A DNA stretch of 64,000 nucleotides from Copromyces sp. CBS 386.78 (Eukaryota; Ascomycota; Sordariomycetes; Sordariales; Sordariaceae): assembly GCA_030685235.1 (NCBI GenBank), contig MU839201.1:62001-126000 (forward strand), read 5' to 3'. A program made the position numbers and the translations under genes. Under the pieces are notes generated by a model, which saw nothing but the letters and a program-made list of their open reading frames with translations, did no database searches and was not told the DNA's origin. The number at the start of each line of letters is the position of its first letter. The first letter of the stretch is position 1. This document shows, in pieces, positions 36,485 to 47,460 of this stretch.

Positions 36485-38130
36485 CTAAAAGGGTTATAAC
36501 TATTTTAAAGAGGAGTTTTATATATAAATTATAAATATTTATATTGATTATAAATAGTAAAAGTAAAGAAGGGATTTAAGGGCAAGGGAATTAAGAGGAT
36601 GGGATCTATTATTTATTAATACTTCGTAGTTTCGGATTTACTATATAATTTTAATTATTAATTCTCTAATTTCTAATTTATTATGTTATTAAGCCGTTAT
36701 TTCGGAATAATTTATTTCTATATTCTATATTATTTATATTTTAATAGAAAAAGAGAAAAGAATTAGTATATTCGTCGAAAAGTATTAGTAAATCGTAAGT
36801 TGAATAGGGAGGTTAAGATCCGTATATATCCGGAATTAAAATCTCTATTGAATTAAGTAAAAGATTTTATTACCGAGGGAGGTAATTATCTATTTATTGT
36901 TCGACTTTTAGCTTTTAAATTGGTATCCTGAAGAAGATAAGGATAGCCTTAACGTCTACGAAAAGTTTTGGCCGAAAACTCTTTAAATTTACATCAACCA
37001 ATTTGGCTAAGAGTTTTAAATTATTTCGTCCTTATTACTATTTAATTTGGAGTAGAAAATACTATATAGGAAGAGAGACTAACTCCTTACTATAGAAAGA
37101 CTAATTTAATTGAAGTAAAGATTATAAGAATTAATATTTTAGAGAGGAGAGTAGATTTATTATAAAATAGTTCCTATCCGTAAAATGAAGACGAAAAATT
37201 CTTTATATACTAGTTATTAACTACCTAAAGGAGATTAGAACTAATACTAAAGAATTATACTCTAGTATATTTTCCGAAGATAAAGTGAAGGAATAGATTT
37301 AAATATTAATCTTCTTAAGAGGGGATTACAAAGTAAAGAAAGAATAAATTTAGTATAGGAGAAAAGAATTTGGGGTAAGAATTCGAATGTATTCCTCTAA
37401 GAAGGAGTATTGTCTAGTCTAAATTGCCTACCTATCTTCTTCTAAATTTCGGAGGAGATCTCTCTCCTTTTATATCCAAAATTCATCCTTAAGACTATTT
37501 AGCACCTAACTGAGCAGCTAATCTGCTCCTACTCGTGACGAATCATCCTACTATCCTAATAACCCCTTAGTCCTAACTAAAGGAAAAATGTGAAAAAATT
37601 CCCCAAATTACTATTAGAATACTATTACTACCTCCCTTCTCCCCTCTTCTTCCCTCCTCTTTATTCTTAAACCGAATTTAATTTTTTTTTAGCGATATTA
37701 ATCTATAGGATCCCGAACGTCTTTAACCGGGCTTCAATACCGAAGCTAAAAGGAAAGTAGTACTATCCCGAAAAAAAAAAATTAGCGGGCTAAAAAGTAA
37801 GCGATAAATTTATATCGTAGAAAGGCGAATCTATTTATAGGGAAATAACTTATACATTCGAAATTTTATAAAAGAATTAGTACCGTTATTAAAAAGGACG
37901 GAGGTCCGGGCAATAGAAATTTAGTAATAGAAATTTAGTTTAATTATAGGCGAATAAAAGGAATTAAACGAGAGGCGAAAAATCGAACAAAATTAAATAA
38001 GAGCATTATAAGCGAAAGTAATAAAGAGGAGGCTTTTTATAATTCGTAGAGGAAGGGGTTATTACTAGGGAAATGAGAGCGATAGGGAGAGACTAGTATT
38101 ATTAAAGGGAGGCGGGAGCAATACGGAGAA
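36485..38130. other. Decayed purine-rich region, no recognised gene
   Basis: 36485-37400 is AT-rich with GGAA/GAGG-rich runs. 37400-37570 is less mutated and LTR-like in composition (TGTCTAGTC near 37411, CTGAGCAGCTAATCTGCTCC with inverted parts near 37508), but no partner or duplication was found. 37570-38130 is again decayed. The short minus-strand ORF at 38037-38333 overlaps the repeat that follows and is not called as a gene. Confidence 0.4.
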
Positions 38131-38422
38131 GGAGACTCTTTAGGCGTACTTATAGGAGAATAGTAATAGGGTATTGAAAAGAGGGTCAAATATAATATAA
38201 CGGGTCTATAAGAGTAAGGTATAGTAAGTAGTCGTATAATAATTAAAATACTATATTTAATAAGGAAGAAAAGGAAGGAAAGACTATACAGAAGGTGCAG
38301 TCTGGAAAAGGGTTTTATAGACCGTAGTGCCAAGGCCGGGGCAGCCGAGCTAGAGCCTTCGCAGGCGATCCATAACCTGGCATCAGCCAGGTCACAAACC
38401 CCTGGGCGCTAGCCCCATGACA
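38131..38422 (-). repeat. LTR-like arm, head-to-head copy 1
   Basis: About 292 bp, the inverted counterpart of 40231-40523. On the minus strand it starts TGTCATGGGGCTAG, resembling the TGTCAC...GGTTA start of the other LTRs in the window, and runs outward to the left. It keeps GC-rich stretches (GCCAAGGCCGGGGCA). No 5-bp duplication could be assigned. Confidence 0.7.
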
Positions 38423-40230
38423 TACTATAATATCTTTAAACCAATAAACACTATAAGTATAGCTAATTCCTCGAACTTAGAATTCTAACCTCTACTAATA
38501 ATTATTTAATTTAAACTTTAAAATAAAAATATATTCTAAAAAAGGTTTAAACCTCTTATAAAAATAGTAGGTAGCAATATAAGGGTTCTAAAAAAATATT
38601 CCAGCGAAATATAATACGACGCTCATTATCATTAAATACCAACCAAAACTTATAGCCAAGTATATACTTTACTAGACTTTCCTAATACAAATCTACTATA
38701 CTAAATATAATAAATATTATTAATATACCCAAGAAATTAATATATGATAATAATTCGTAAAATTTCTTAATCTAATATAACCGAATACCTCGAAGTATAT
38801 TAATAAATCGGGTAATCAAATTTAGTAACCTTCTTAATTCTTTAAATCTAACCTCAAAATAATTATAAAAAGCTTCTTAATAAGTAAATATTTCCTAGTT
38901 AAAATTCCAGTCTTTAATATAATACAAACCTTTACTATAAACCTAAGTACGTATAAGAGAATTAAAGGCGACATATCGAAATCTATTATACTTAATAAAT
39001 CGGCCATTGTACTAACGTATATAATAACGAATATATTTACTATATTCGACCTTCCTTAATCGAAGGGTAAAATATTTACCTATCCCTCGAAAGTATAGAC
39101 TAGGGAATACCTAAAATAGTAATACTTATTAACGACGAAATTTATTAATAGGTATATTATAAAGGGGGCCTTATTTAATATAATACCGGCGGGGGGGTTC
39201 TCGAATAAGTGCTAATACCGGAGCCGGAACCGGTACTGGGTTAGGTATAGAAGCCGGGTATCCCAGTAGGGGATCTGAGCCAAATACTAGAGCTAGAGCC
39301 GAAGCGGGACCCGGAGCCGGAACTTCTTAAGGCCGTTAATTATCTAATAGATTTACAATACAGACCGGGAGAATATTCGGGTCGGGCAAAGGATCCACAC
39401 GAAGTTGTACCTATAATTAAATAATATCCCTAAATAAACGACCTATAAAATCAAGCGCAACACCCATCTCTAGATCAACTTTAGCCAACATCTCTTATAA
39501 GGCGGCTTCTTAAAATTCATTCAAATGCCCATCTTCAAACTCTATATTATCAACCTCAATACAATTAATATTATCTATAATATTACCATCTAATAGTAAA
39601 TAATTAAAACGGGCCTTATTAATTTCAATATCGGTATAGCCAAGATAATATGCCTTAAAGAATTTTAACTATATTTTAACCTTTCGACGGCTAACTTTAA
39701 ATTCGTTGCGTATTCGACTAATATTTAAATAATTACGGTAATTCCAAAACTAAATTAAAACAATATCGACTTCTTCGGGAAGTCTAAATAATTAAACGCA
39801 AATATAAGCAATATTTCGAAGGTAATTAATACAATAACCTTTATATTTATATTATTAACCGCCGAAAGTATAAATATCTAGTAGTATATTAATATAATAA
39901 TAGAGTAGATATATAAAGGGAACTTGCTATAATAAATATAAATTCGTATAATAAATATTTCCTCTACGGGATTAAGAGCTAGTAAATAGAATTCTTCGTC
40001 TACCTTTATAAATATACTAAAATCTATATTATTTTTAACATTAAATTTAAAGGGCTCTTTAAGTCGTAAATCCCTATTAATACAGTAATAACGCTCGCAA
40101 ATACCTTAAGCATCAACCCTCAAATTAAACTACTATTTATTATAATAGTTACATCTTTCTTATACTATAATATCTAGTATAGTCTGGCAATTGCAAGCCT
40201 ATTAATAGTACGCATTGGGACAGCCCGAAC
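38423..40230 (-). pseudogene. Unrecognised minus-strand coding remnant with Pro-rich segment
   Basis: Minus-strand reading gives a helical region with a possible helix-turn-helix (about 39790-39660: NISRIRNEFKVSRRKVK), an acidic segment (about 39600-39480), and a Pro/Ala/Val-rich low-complexity segment (about 39310-39190). A longer region follows to about 38450. Stops fall at likely Gln and Trp codons. TACTATAATATC occurs just inside both ends (38423 and about 40176). GC-rich Pro-repeat sequence of the same kind recurs near 45570 and 50130. I do not recognise the family; a transposase or captured gene is possible. Confidence 0.45.
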
Positions 40231-40523
40231 TGTCATGGGGCTAGAGCCCAGAGGTTAGACTTGGCTGATCAGCCAAGTCTGTAAGGCCTGCGAAGGCTCT
40301 GGTTCGGATGCCCCGGCCTTGGCACCACGGTGCACAAAACCCTTTCCGATTGTACCCTTTTGGTGTAGTTTCTTCCTTTCCCTCTTTGTTAAATATAGTA
40401 TTTCAACCTTATACGATTGCTCGCTGTGCCTTACTTTTATAAACCCGTTATATTATATTTGACCCTCTTTTTAAATACCTTTATTACTGTTCTCCCGTAG
40501 GCACGCCTAAGAGTATCCCCCTC
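40231..40523 (+). repeat. LTR-like arm, head-to-head copy 2
   Basis: Starts TGTCATGGGGCTAGAGCCC on the plus strand and is homologous, inverted, to 38131-38422. A TATA-like TTTTATAAACCC lies near 40435. It directly precedes a plus-strand gag-like ORF, as expected for a 5' LTR or 5' leader of that element. It is much less RIPed than its neighbours. Confidence 0.72.
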
Positions 40524-40533
40524 CGCCGTTACG

Positions 40534-41210
40534 ATGTTTTAGCAGCTCCCGCAGGTGCTTTAAGCAAATACTTCGCCAGAGTAATACCGATAATTCGTTT
40601 TGTCTATCGAATAGTTTATCGTTGAGCTCGCCTCCTTTAAAGCGTCTCCCTCCCCTCTACCCGATTCGCCGGCCCTACGAAAGCTAGTCGTCCCTTATTT
40701 TGAAAAAATTCTTAAGGATAAAATAGATCTTAAAACCTGGGTATTTAGTACGTACGCTAAGTTTTATATCGACGGCCTTACTATTAGTAATATAGAAGTG
40801 TAGTTTTATTATTTATTTGCTTATTTATTACTTTCCGTTAAACGGCCCTTCGTCGCCTTTTTTAATACCCTATCCTCTTATTCGCTAACTGCCTTTATTA
40901 GTAAGCTTCGTTTTATTTATAGTAAAGTTAACGTAAGTAAGAAGGTTAGTTAGGAATTTGTAGCTATACGATAACGATTTAGCGAGTCCGTCGCTGCCTT
41001 TTTAGTTCGATATAAGGAAGTATTTTATAGAGTGTAAATTAATTCGTAGTCCGACGTAGCGATAATTAATTTGCTAACTTACGTATTGAATAAAGAATAG
41101 AAATAATGGTTCGACGATTATATCGACGTGCTAGAATAGTATTTAATATTATTTATGTATTTATATAAAGCTTAATAGTAGTACTTTTTTAATTTTCTAA
41201 AATAATAATA
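40534..41210 (+). pseudogene. Gag-like protein of a plus-strand retroelement
   Basis: From ATG 40534 one frame continues with few stops. It has a Ser/Pro-rich start, then PYFEKILKDKIDLKTWVFST and the later SESVAAFLVRYKE and INSWSDVAI, which together follow the fungal retrotransposon Gag pattern: Trp-containing core, helix pair, then an Arg-Tyr/Phe segment. Gag forms the particle. About 225 residues are readable. I chose this start because it is the first ATG after the LTR-like arm and is in frame with the core. Confidence 0.62.
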
Positions 41211-42514
41211 ATAACCGATTAATAATAATGGAAATGTGTTAATAAATATTTTTATAATGAAAATAAAGGGGAATAGCGGCGGCGTTTTATTAAAGTTGCG
41301 ATAATAATAGAATAATAATAATAATAATAGTCTTATTCCCTATGCTACTTATCTATAGCGCCTTATTGGCATGGGGTACTTCTCCTGGTTCTCTAGAGGA
41401 AACCGTACGGCGATAAACGCCGTCGGATGAAAACCGCTAACTCCTTTCGGTCGCGAATAAATTGCGCCTATTCTATTTCAATTCTATTTATAGCAGTACT
41501 TACCTATTACCTTAATAAATAAATTACTTCCCTTCTACTACTTTTAATCTAATATTAGAATAATTAAAATACCGTTCTCGCACGCTCCTCCTTCCTCTTA
41601 AACTACTTATAACAATCGTCCCTTCTTTATCGTTTGCCCCTACTCCCGCTTCGTCGTTATTCCCTAAATTCCTACGATTCTACTAAAATTTATATAAGTA
41701 TAAGGGCCCTTTCTTTCCCTCTATATAAGAACTCTTCCCCGCCGCCATCTTTCCAATTTCCCCTTCTTCCTTATTTAACTAACTTTTAAAATAACGTTTT
41801 CTTCTATTAGCCGTATTCCCGACCGTACATCTAATCCCTTAGGCCTTATAATTTATATTAATTATAATACCGTTAAATATAATATTAACATCGTCCGTAT
41901 AATAGACTCCCCGTCCCTTAAATTCCCTTATTCTCCTACCCTCCCCTCTTCCCCAACGCCCGAATTCTAAGCCCTTATCCGAATATTAATTTTTAACCCT
42001 ACCTTTAACCTTTTTCCCGGCCGGTAAATCCTCTTTATTCTTATATTTACTTCCCGTCCTCCCTACTAATTATATTAATTAGCGCCGTCTATTGTATTCT
42101 TTATTTCTACTACAACTTAAAATTTACTAATTATATTTATAATACTCCGTCCCTTAATATAATTACGTTCCGTACACTCCTCGCGGAATATATTTACTAT
42201 ATTAATATTAAAACTAAGTTTCCTCCCGCGGTTTTCTTTTCGTTTTCTTCTCTAACGTTCTTCAAAACGCTAGTAAATAAAGTGCTATTTATCCTATTAC
42301 TAATATAAAATATAAATTAAATACTCCATTAAATTATTATAATGAATATAATGCTGTTTAGGTTATAATTATTATTTTATCTTACTCTTAGAACGATTTT
42401 AGTCCCTTAATTCGTCGTTTTTATAGCGCCTATATCGATTTCTTTAAAAATGTACGTAAGCGTTTAACCGTAGACAGTCTCCCGTACGACCTTAATATCC
42501 TTCCTCGCTACTAA
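41211..42514 (+). pseudogene. Downstream Gag/Pol remnant, poorly resolved
   Basis: Contains a GC-balanced island at 41340-41470 that weakly resembles 58630-58720 (shared TACTTCT ... GGAAACCGTAC), and then a long Pro/Tyr/Gln-rich plus-strand frame (41690-42060). It could be the nucleocapsid and linker of the same element. It is cut off by the MITE at 42523. No protease or RT motif was seen. Confidence 0.4.
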
Positions 42515-42522
42515 AATATAAA

Positions 42523-42940
42523 GAGCGACTCTACTCGCACCGTAGGGAAACTCTATTCGCACCGTAGATAGAGAAGCAAATCTAAAGTTTCTCTATAAGT
42601 AAAAGGGCTCTCAATACGTATATTAGCCTAGATTTTTCCTTATTTTTTTCTTAGTTTTCTAAGCCTTATATCACTTATTTACGCCGTATATAAAGCCTTA
42701 AATTCGAAGGTACTTAAAACTATTAAAATTTCGGACTGCTAAAGTTAAATATAAGCAAAATCTAGCTAATCTAGAAGCTTTAAGAGGCCTAAGATAGATT
42801 GAAAAATCTATAAAGAATCAAGAAGTATTTTAGCCCTACTTTTATCTTTATATACTTTATCTTCACCGAAATAAACGTAGAAGTTTAAATTTTTCTTACG
42901 GTGCGAATAGAGTTTCCCTACGGTGCGAGTAGAGTCGCTC
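42523..42940. mobile_element. MITE, 418 bp, MULE-type termini
   Basis: Perfect 8-bp duplication AATATAAA at 42515-42522 and 42941-42948. Ends match over about 45 bp: GAGCGA, box CTCTACTCGCACCGT, spacer AGGGAAA, box CTCTATTCGCACCGT. The interior is non-coding and keeps CpA/TpG. Confidence 0.93.
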
Positions 42941-42997
42941 AATATAAAAATTAAAAATTATTAATTATTAATATAAAGGATATTATAAAATATTCTT

Positions 42998-43101
42998 ACG
43001 GTTGCAGCTTATTAAACTGTTATACTACCGTTACAAACGTTAGAAACCGTTGTATAACTATTATACAACTAGAAAAGCTTCCTTATATACCCCTAGCTAA
43101 G
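42998..43101 (-). mobile_element. Truncated end of a TA-flanked element (copy 4)
   Basis: Matches the end of copy 1 at about 19380-19482: GGTTGCAGCTTATTAAAC, the ACCGTTGTATAACTATTATA region, and the terminus CCCTAGCTAAG followed by TA. The tRNA-like and telomere-like parts and the other end are absent. Confidence 0.75.
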
Positions 43102-43550
43102 TACGCTTATTGAAACACCATGCCCAAGCAAGGAGGAGATGGTAGCCCACGGCACCAAAGGTGTTGTCACGGAAAATCCGCACCAAAGGTCGCGGGCCGT
43201 AGGCTCCATCGACGCGCGCGGCGGTGTTTCTATTTATAGGCAGCGAATACGTAAATACGGACGACATATTAATCCGTACATTGTCCGTACGCACTATTCG
43301 CACAGTGTCTCGCATTCGATTAATTGGCTAGGAGAGTAGAGAGGCGAGACACTTTTCTATTTTAATGAAAAAAAGCCACTTTTAGGAAATACATTAAAAT
43401 AAAAAGACTACCAAAATGATCGCCTCGATTAGGCGGCCATTTTGGTACCGGCCATTTTTTTTTCCGATGCTTGGTTGTTGAGACAATTCGAAAAGAAGCC
43501 TTTTTCTTAGATTTTGGATAGCGGAAAACTAAAAACGACGAAGTTTTTTT

Positions 43551-43634
43551 GCCTGCCGGGAATTCCCTGCCTGCCGGCAACTCCCTACCGGCTAGCAACT
43601 CCCTACCAGCCGGCAACTCCCTACCGGCCGGCAA
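43551..43634 (+). repeat. 18-bp GC-rich minisatellite
   Basis: About 4.7 units close to CTACCGGCCGGCAACTCC. On the minus strand it would encode a six-residue PAGREL repeat, but the frame runs into low-complexity sequence and is not a credible gene. Confidence 0.88.
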
Positions 43635-44205
43635 ATAAAAAAATAAAAAATAAAAAATAAAAATACAAAAATAAAAATAAAAAATTTAAAAAATAAAAAA
43701 AAATCAAAAAAAAATTAAACAAAAAAAAATAAAAAAAAAATTAAAAAAAAAATTTAAAAAAAAAAAATTTTTAAAAAAAAAAATTTAAATATAAAAACAA
43801 AAATAAAAATAAAAATAAATAAAAAACTAAATGTAAATATAATAAAAAAATAAAAAGGAAAAAATTGAAAAAAATAAAGTAAAAGGAAGGAAAAAAGAAA
43901 AAGAAAATAAATATAAAACTGAAAATAAATATCAATAAAAAGGTAAAACTAAATATATATATATATAAAAAAAAAAGGAAAAATAAAAGAAAAATCAAAG
44001 AAAAATAAAAGAAAGAAAAGGAAAAAGAAAAAAATAAAATAAAAATAAAAGAAAAATCAGAAACGAGAAGGAGAAAGAGAAAAAGAAAAAGAAAAAGAAA
44101 AAGAAAAACTAAGAAAAACTAAGAAAAAAAAAAGATAAAAAAATATAAAAAAAAAGAACAAAAATTTAAAAAGCAAATAAAATAAAAATATATATATATA
44201 TAAAA
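43635..44205 (+). repeat. Long A-rich low-complexity tract
   Basis: About 570 bp of A runs broken mostly by T and G (AAAT, AAAAG, AAAAATAAAA). It follows the minisatellite and ends near TATATATATATA. The 75-codon Phe/Leu ORF on the minus strand is a translation of this tract. Confidence 0.9.
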
Positions 44206-44228
44206 TCTCCTAGCTTGGGCAGAATGGT

Positions 44229-44275
44229 GTTTCACTGCCTCCCTCGGGCATATCCAGCTCCGCCCAAGGGAAGAC
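44229..44275 (+). repeat. Left perfect 47-bp inverted repeat of the composite core
   Basis: Identical to the reverse complement of 46143-46189. It begins GTTTCACTGCCTCCCTCGGG and spans the junction of the left unit and the core. Such exact identity in a decayed region implies recency, protection from RIP by short length, or gene conversion. Confidence 0.95.
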
Positions 44276-46142
44276 TATTTTTAAAGAATTCGGTACAGGA
44301 AAAATTTCGATAATAACTAAGACAAACTCTATTTTCTTCTCGGATATTATAATTTAAACTACTATGAACGTATATTATATAAAATTAGGTAACCGGATTA
44401 CAGTTAATAGGGCGGCGAAGAACGTTATAGGCCGGATATATAAAGTACGGTATTAGGGTGGTAAGTTGGGTGCTAATATTATCGGCAGATTATATTAGGA
44501 CGGTTGGGGAATCGGCTAGGGCCGGTTGTAGCGAAAGACTCCTAAGTATATTATTATAAATTATACAATAGTTCATTTTATAGTAATTGCTAGTAATATA
44601 ATTAACCTATAGATATATACTATTGCATTCGGCACAAACTTTACACTATTAAAAAATATTGATTGGGTCCTCTACGGTGGCTATATAAAATATATAATTG
44701 CTAGTAACGGGATTACGGTCACGCATATATCGAGAGCGGTAACAATTCGGATAGATAAACCGCTTATTAATAATATAAAAGATATATATACCGTTACCGC
44801 TTTAATTTTCGATAAGTCGTATAATTCGATAGTTGAAGTAAGTAAACTGCTTATTATTATCGTAGAACCGATAAATATTAATAGTCGGGTTTCGGTCGGT
44901 AATAAGGTAGTAAATATAATAACGGTAGTATACAAATCTACTAGGCTAGCTTGGGGTCGATTCTTATAGGCTAGGATGTTGTTGTATAATTAATATAGCT
45001 AGTAATAAAGTAGGTAAAATATCTGCGTTAGGCTCGGTACGCCGGCGATAACGATGATTACATTATATCTAGTTTCTTTTTCGACGAGTTTGAGTAGTCT
45101 CTTCGTTATCTTATTGAATATTAATATTAATTTAGTCGTTAAAGTATTAAAATAGAAGGTATAAGGTACTTATAAAAACTATCTACCGAACTTATATTAA
45201 GTATCCCGTATAGCCCGGCTAGCCTTAGACTAAATTACTTAGTATTAGGGAGTATAAATTCTAAACTACGAAAGGTTAGTAGTAATTAACGGAATATTAT
45301 ATAGTTGTAGCTCCAATCTAGGCGGTTGATCCAGACTAGCGGCTCTTTAAGCCGGCTAGGGTTGGACTACCTATTGAGGTACCTATTTTTACTATTATTA
45401 TCTAGCCTCGAACTCTTGACGCGTAATAGTTTAACATTAGCCTTATTATTATTACTAATATACACAGTCTATTAACTCTTATATAGAAATATCAACTTCC
45501 TTACTATTAAATCGTTAACGACAGAGTCGTTAGATTACCGCGGGCTAGGGTTAAAATAGGACCAGAACTTAAAACGGGGCTAGAGCTGGAGCCAAAACTA
45601 GAGCCGGAACTTAGAAAAATTAAAGGTCAATCGGTATACAGCAGTTAATTCGGGTTCGGGTATTTCCGGGGATAATAATATAGCATCTCCGGGACTTCTT
45701 TTATTACTAATAACCGGATTAACAGTAAATCGCAAACTAAATTATATTCGACGTCGTTAAAATCAATCCTAAGAAAGGAAAAAAGTTAATTATTTATAAT
45801 ATAGCCTAATTACCAACCAATCGTCTAATATACCTAAATCGCACCCGCAACCCCCCGCGGCCTAAATCTTAACCTTCGAAAGCACTATTCACCCGTAAGT
45901 AATAGAACGACGCAGTATATTAGGACTCCTAATAACATTTACGCATTTTAAAGGATTTACCATTAAATAGACAATACTAATTAACTAGCTAGCTAATGTG
46001 TAAAGTAAGGATATAAGGACTTACAAAGGTACATTTATTACAACAAACATTACAAGTGACTATAATTACATTAAGATTATTTTTAACTATAAAAGCTAAT
46101 ATCGGCTTCTTCCTATAATAATAATAGTACCTCTAAAACATA
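44276..46142 (-). pseudogene. Core of the composite with unrecognised coding remnant
   Basis: Strongly decayed. The minus strand from about 45770 to 45520 keeps a protein-like frame (IDFNDVEYNLVCDLL, then a Ser/Gly-rich segment GSSFGSSSSPVLSSGP) and may be part of a transposase or a captured gene. Its right part (about 45540-46000) is an inverted homologue of about 49735-50165. The minus-strand ORF at 44681-44935 is hydrophobic only because of base composition. No function is assigned. Confidence 0.4.
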
Positions 46143-46189
46143 GTCTTCCCTTGGGCGGAGCTGGATATGCCCGAGGGAGGCAGTGAAAC
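46143..46189 (-). repeat. Right perfect 47-bp inverted repeat of the composite core
   Basis: Partner of 44229-44275. It runs into GAAACGCCCATC, the inner end of the right unit. Confidence 0.95.
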
Positions 46190-46246
46190 GCCCATCTTCT
46201 AAAATATTTATTTGTTAAGTTTTTTGGAATCGAAATTTCTCCCTTA

Positions 46247-46273
46247 CTAGAGGCCGCGTTACGCGGCCTCTAG
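46247..46273. repeat. 27-bp GC-rich palindrome
   Basis: CTAGAGGCCGCGT and ACGCGGCCTCTAG flank a single central base, giving 13-bp perfect arms. It could form a cruciform or an RNA hairpin. It contains no CpA in the arms. Confidence 0.9.
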
Positions 46274-46278
46274 CTGTC

Positions 46279-46468
46279 AACCTAACTTTTCTAATTTTAA
46301 TTTTAATTTTATTTTTACTTTTTATTTTTAATTTTATTTTTATTTTTATTTTTATTTTTATTTTTATTTTTATTTTTATTTTTACCAACTATCCACGGTC
46401 GCATTCACCACGGTGAGTCGCATTCACCACGGTCGCATTCACTACGGTCGCATCCACGGTCGCATTCC
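46279..46468 (+). repeat. TTTTA-rich tract and 12-15-bp tandem array
   Basis: 46279-46385 is built of TTTTTA-type repeats, the inverted equivalent of the A-rich tract in the left unit. 46392-46468 repeats CATTCACCACGGTCG and a shorter CATCCACGGTCG form about five times. Confidence 0.85.
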
Positions 46469-46875
46469 AAAGAAAACTCTTCTTTTCGATTTTTCTCAAC
46501 AACCTGACCTGGTAACACAATGTAAAAAGCACCAAAATGACCGCATAATTGAAGCGAACATTTTGACGGTTTTTTCATTTGGATGTATTCCTTCGTTGAG
46601 AAGAGGTGTTGCCGGGAGCGTTTAATATATAGGCCTCGAGTTCAGCTGAGTTGCAGAATTTCCCGATTGGGATGATAGGCTCCGCAATTAATTGCATTTG
46701 GCCCAGTATAGACAGAACCGCCGCTCCTTCCAGTTTCGGCGCTTCGATGGGTGGGCCTATAGACCACGCGACCTTTGGTGCGGTTCTTCCATGACACCTT
46801 TGGGCCCGCCCCGATCGAAGCGCCTCCATGGTGGAAGGATGGGCGTTTCAATAAATACATCACTAAATACTTAAC

Positions 46876-47238
46876 TCTACTCCTAATTACTAGGAAGCGG
46901 CTATTAACTAAGATCCATCTTAATTAATTAATTATTTAACTAAATAACCGAAGTTTAATTAATTAAATATAGTAGGACCGAGTCGTACTAATTTAGCTAA
47001 TAAATAGAAAGAATAAAAGCCAAAAAACCAAAAAACCGGACAATAACGTCACTCTTCTAACTTCAACCAAATAAACCTTATACCAATATATTAATATTAA
47101 TATCTTCGTCCGACTACTCTAAAAGAAAATATTAATAAAAGAACCGGCAAATAGGAAGGAAGGCGACTAACCTTTAACTACCAATTTAAATACGCGGCCA
47201 CTCTTCAAAATATGATTCTAACTATCCAATTAAATTAA
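46876..47238 (+). repeat. Left arm of an imperfect inverted repeat
   Basis: Inverted match of 48902-49310 across most of its length, with shared blocks such as CCGGACAATAACGT, TAAATAGAAAGAATAAAAGC and ATAGTTAGAATC. Both arms are AT-rich and RIPed differently. With the outer matches at 45.5-46.0 and 49.7-50.2 kb it forms a palindrome of about 4.6 kb. Confidence 0.75.
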
Positions 47239-47460
47239 TTGAAACGCCCACTCCTTCACCAAGCTTCGTCGTCGGGCCCACCCCCAGGGTACCACAATTG
47301 GATCCGCACCAGAGGTCGTAGTCCGTAGGCCCACCACGAAGCGATGGAAGGAGCGGCGGTTCTATCTATTCTAGGTCGCCCTACAAAATAATTGCGGAGC
47401 CCATATTCCTAATCGGGAAATTCTACGACTCAACTAAATTCGAAGCCCGTATATATAGAT
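47239..47460 (+). mobile_element. Lone terminus of the GAAACGCCC family
   Basis: Starts TTGAAACGCCCACTCC and matches the outer 210 bp of the composite's right unit in inverted orientation, including GGAAGGAGCGGCGGTTCT. No matching right terminus was seen downstream, so it is probably truncated. It sits exactly at the inner edge of the left palindrome arm. Confidence 0.65.

Larger units (their letters stand above)
43110..44235 (+). mobile_element. Left unit of the composite
   Basis: Outer end TTGAAACACCATGCCCAAGC; inner end, inverted, TGAAACACCATTCTGCCCAAG at about 44235-44215, so about 30 bp match with a 3-bp gap. It contains an 18-bp minisatellite and a 570-bp A-rich tract. The first 170 bp share blocks such as CCGCACCAAAGGTCGCG with the right unit. 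The short ORFs here are products of repeats. Confidence 0.65.
43110..46851. mobile_element. TA-flanked composite inverted element
   Basis: The outer ends TTGAAACACC and GGGCGTTTCAA are inverted and flanked by TA at 43108-43109 and 46852-46853. Inside are a left unit (43110-44235), a core (44236-46183) and a right unit (46184-46851). Each unit also has its own matching inner end, so it looks like two related elements in inverted orientation around a core. The junctions of units and core lack TA, while the outer borders have it, which suggests that the whole moved together. The superfamily is not settled; TA would fit Tc1/mariner-like insertion. Confidence 0.65.
46184..46851 (-). mobile_element. 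Right unit of the composite
   Basis: Inner end TGAAACGCCCATCTTC; outer end, inverted, TTGAAACGCCCATCCTTCC. It contains a 27-bp palindrome (46247-46273), a TTTTA-rich tract (46279-46385) and a short tandem array (46392-46468). The 210 bp next to the outer end match 47239-47457 in inverted orientation and partly match 43110-43260. Overlapping ORFs on both strands between 46413 and 46874 lie wholly in this repeat and are not supported as genes. Confidence 0.68.

Noticed and set aside
43362..43998. Minus-strand ORFs with PAGREL repeats and with Phe/Leu-rich sequence
   Set aside because: Translations of the 18-bp minisatellite and of the A-rich tract; no independent coding evidence.
43635..44205. 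CRISPR-like or ordered repeat array
   Set aside because: Simple A-rich low complexity without regular spacers; no CRISPR array anywhere in the window.
43097..46874. Several ORFs of 60-84 codons on both strands at 43.1-43.3 and 46.4-46.9 kb
   Set aside because: They fall in matching inverted repeats of the composite element and overlap one another on both strands; the openness reflects GC-rich, unRIPed repeat sequence.
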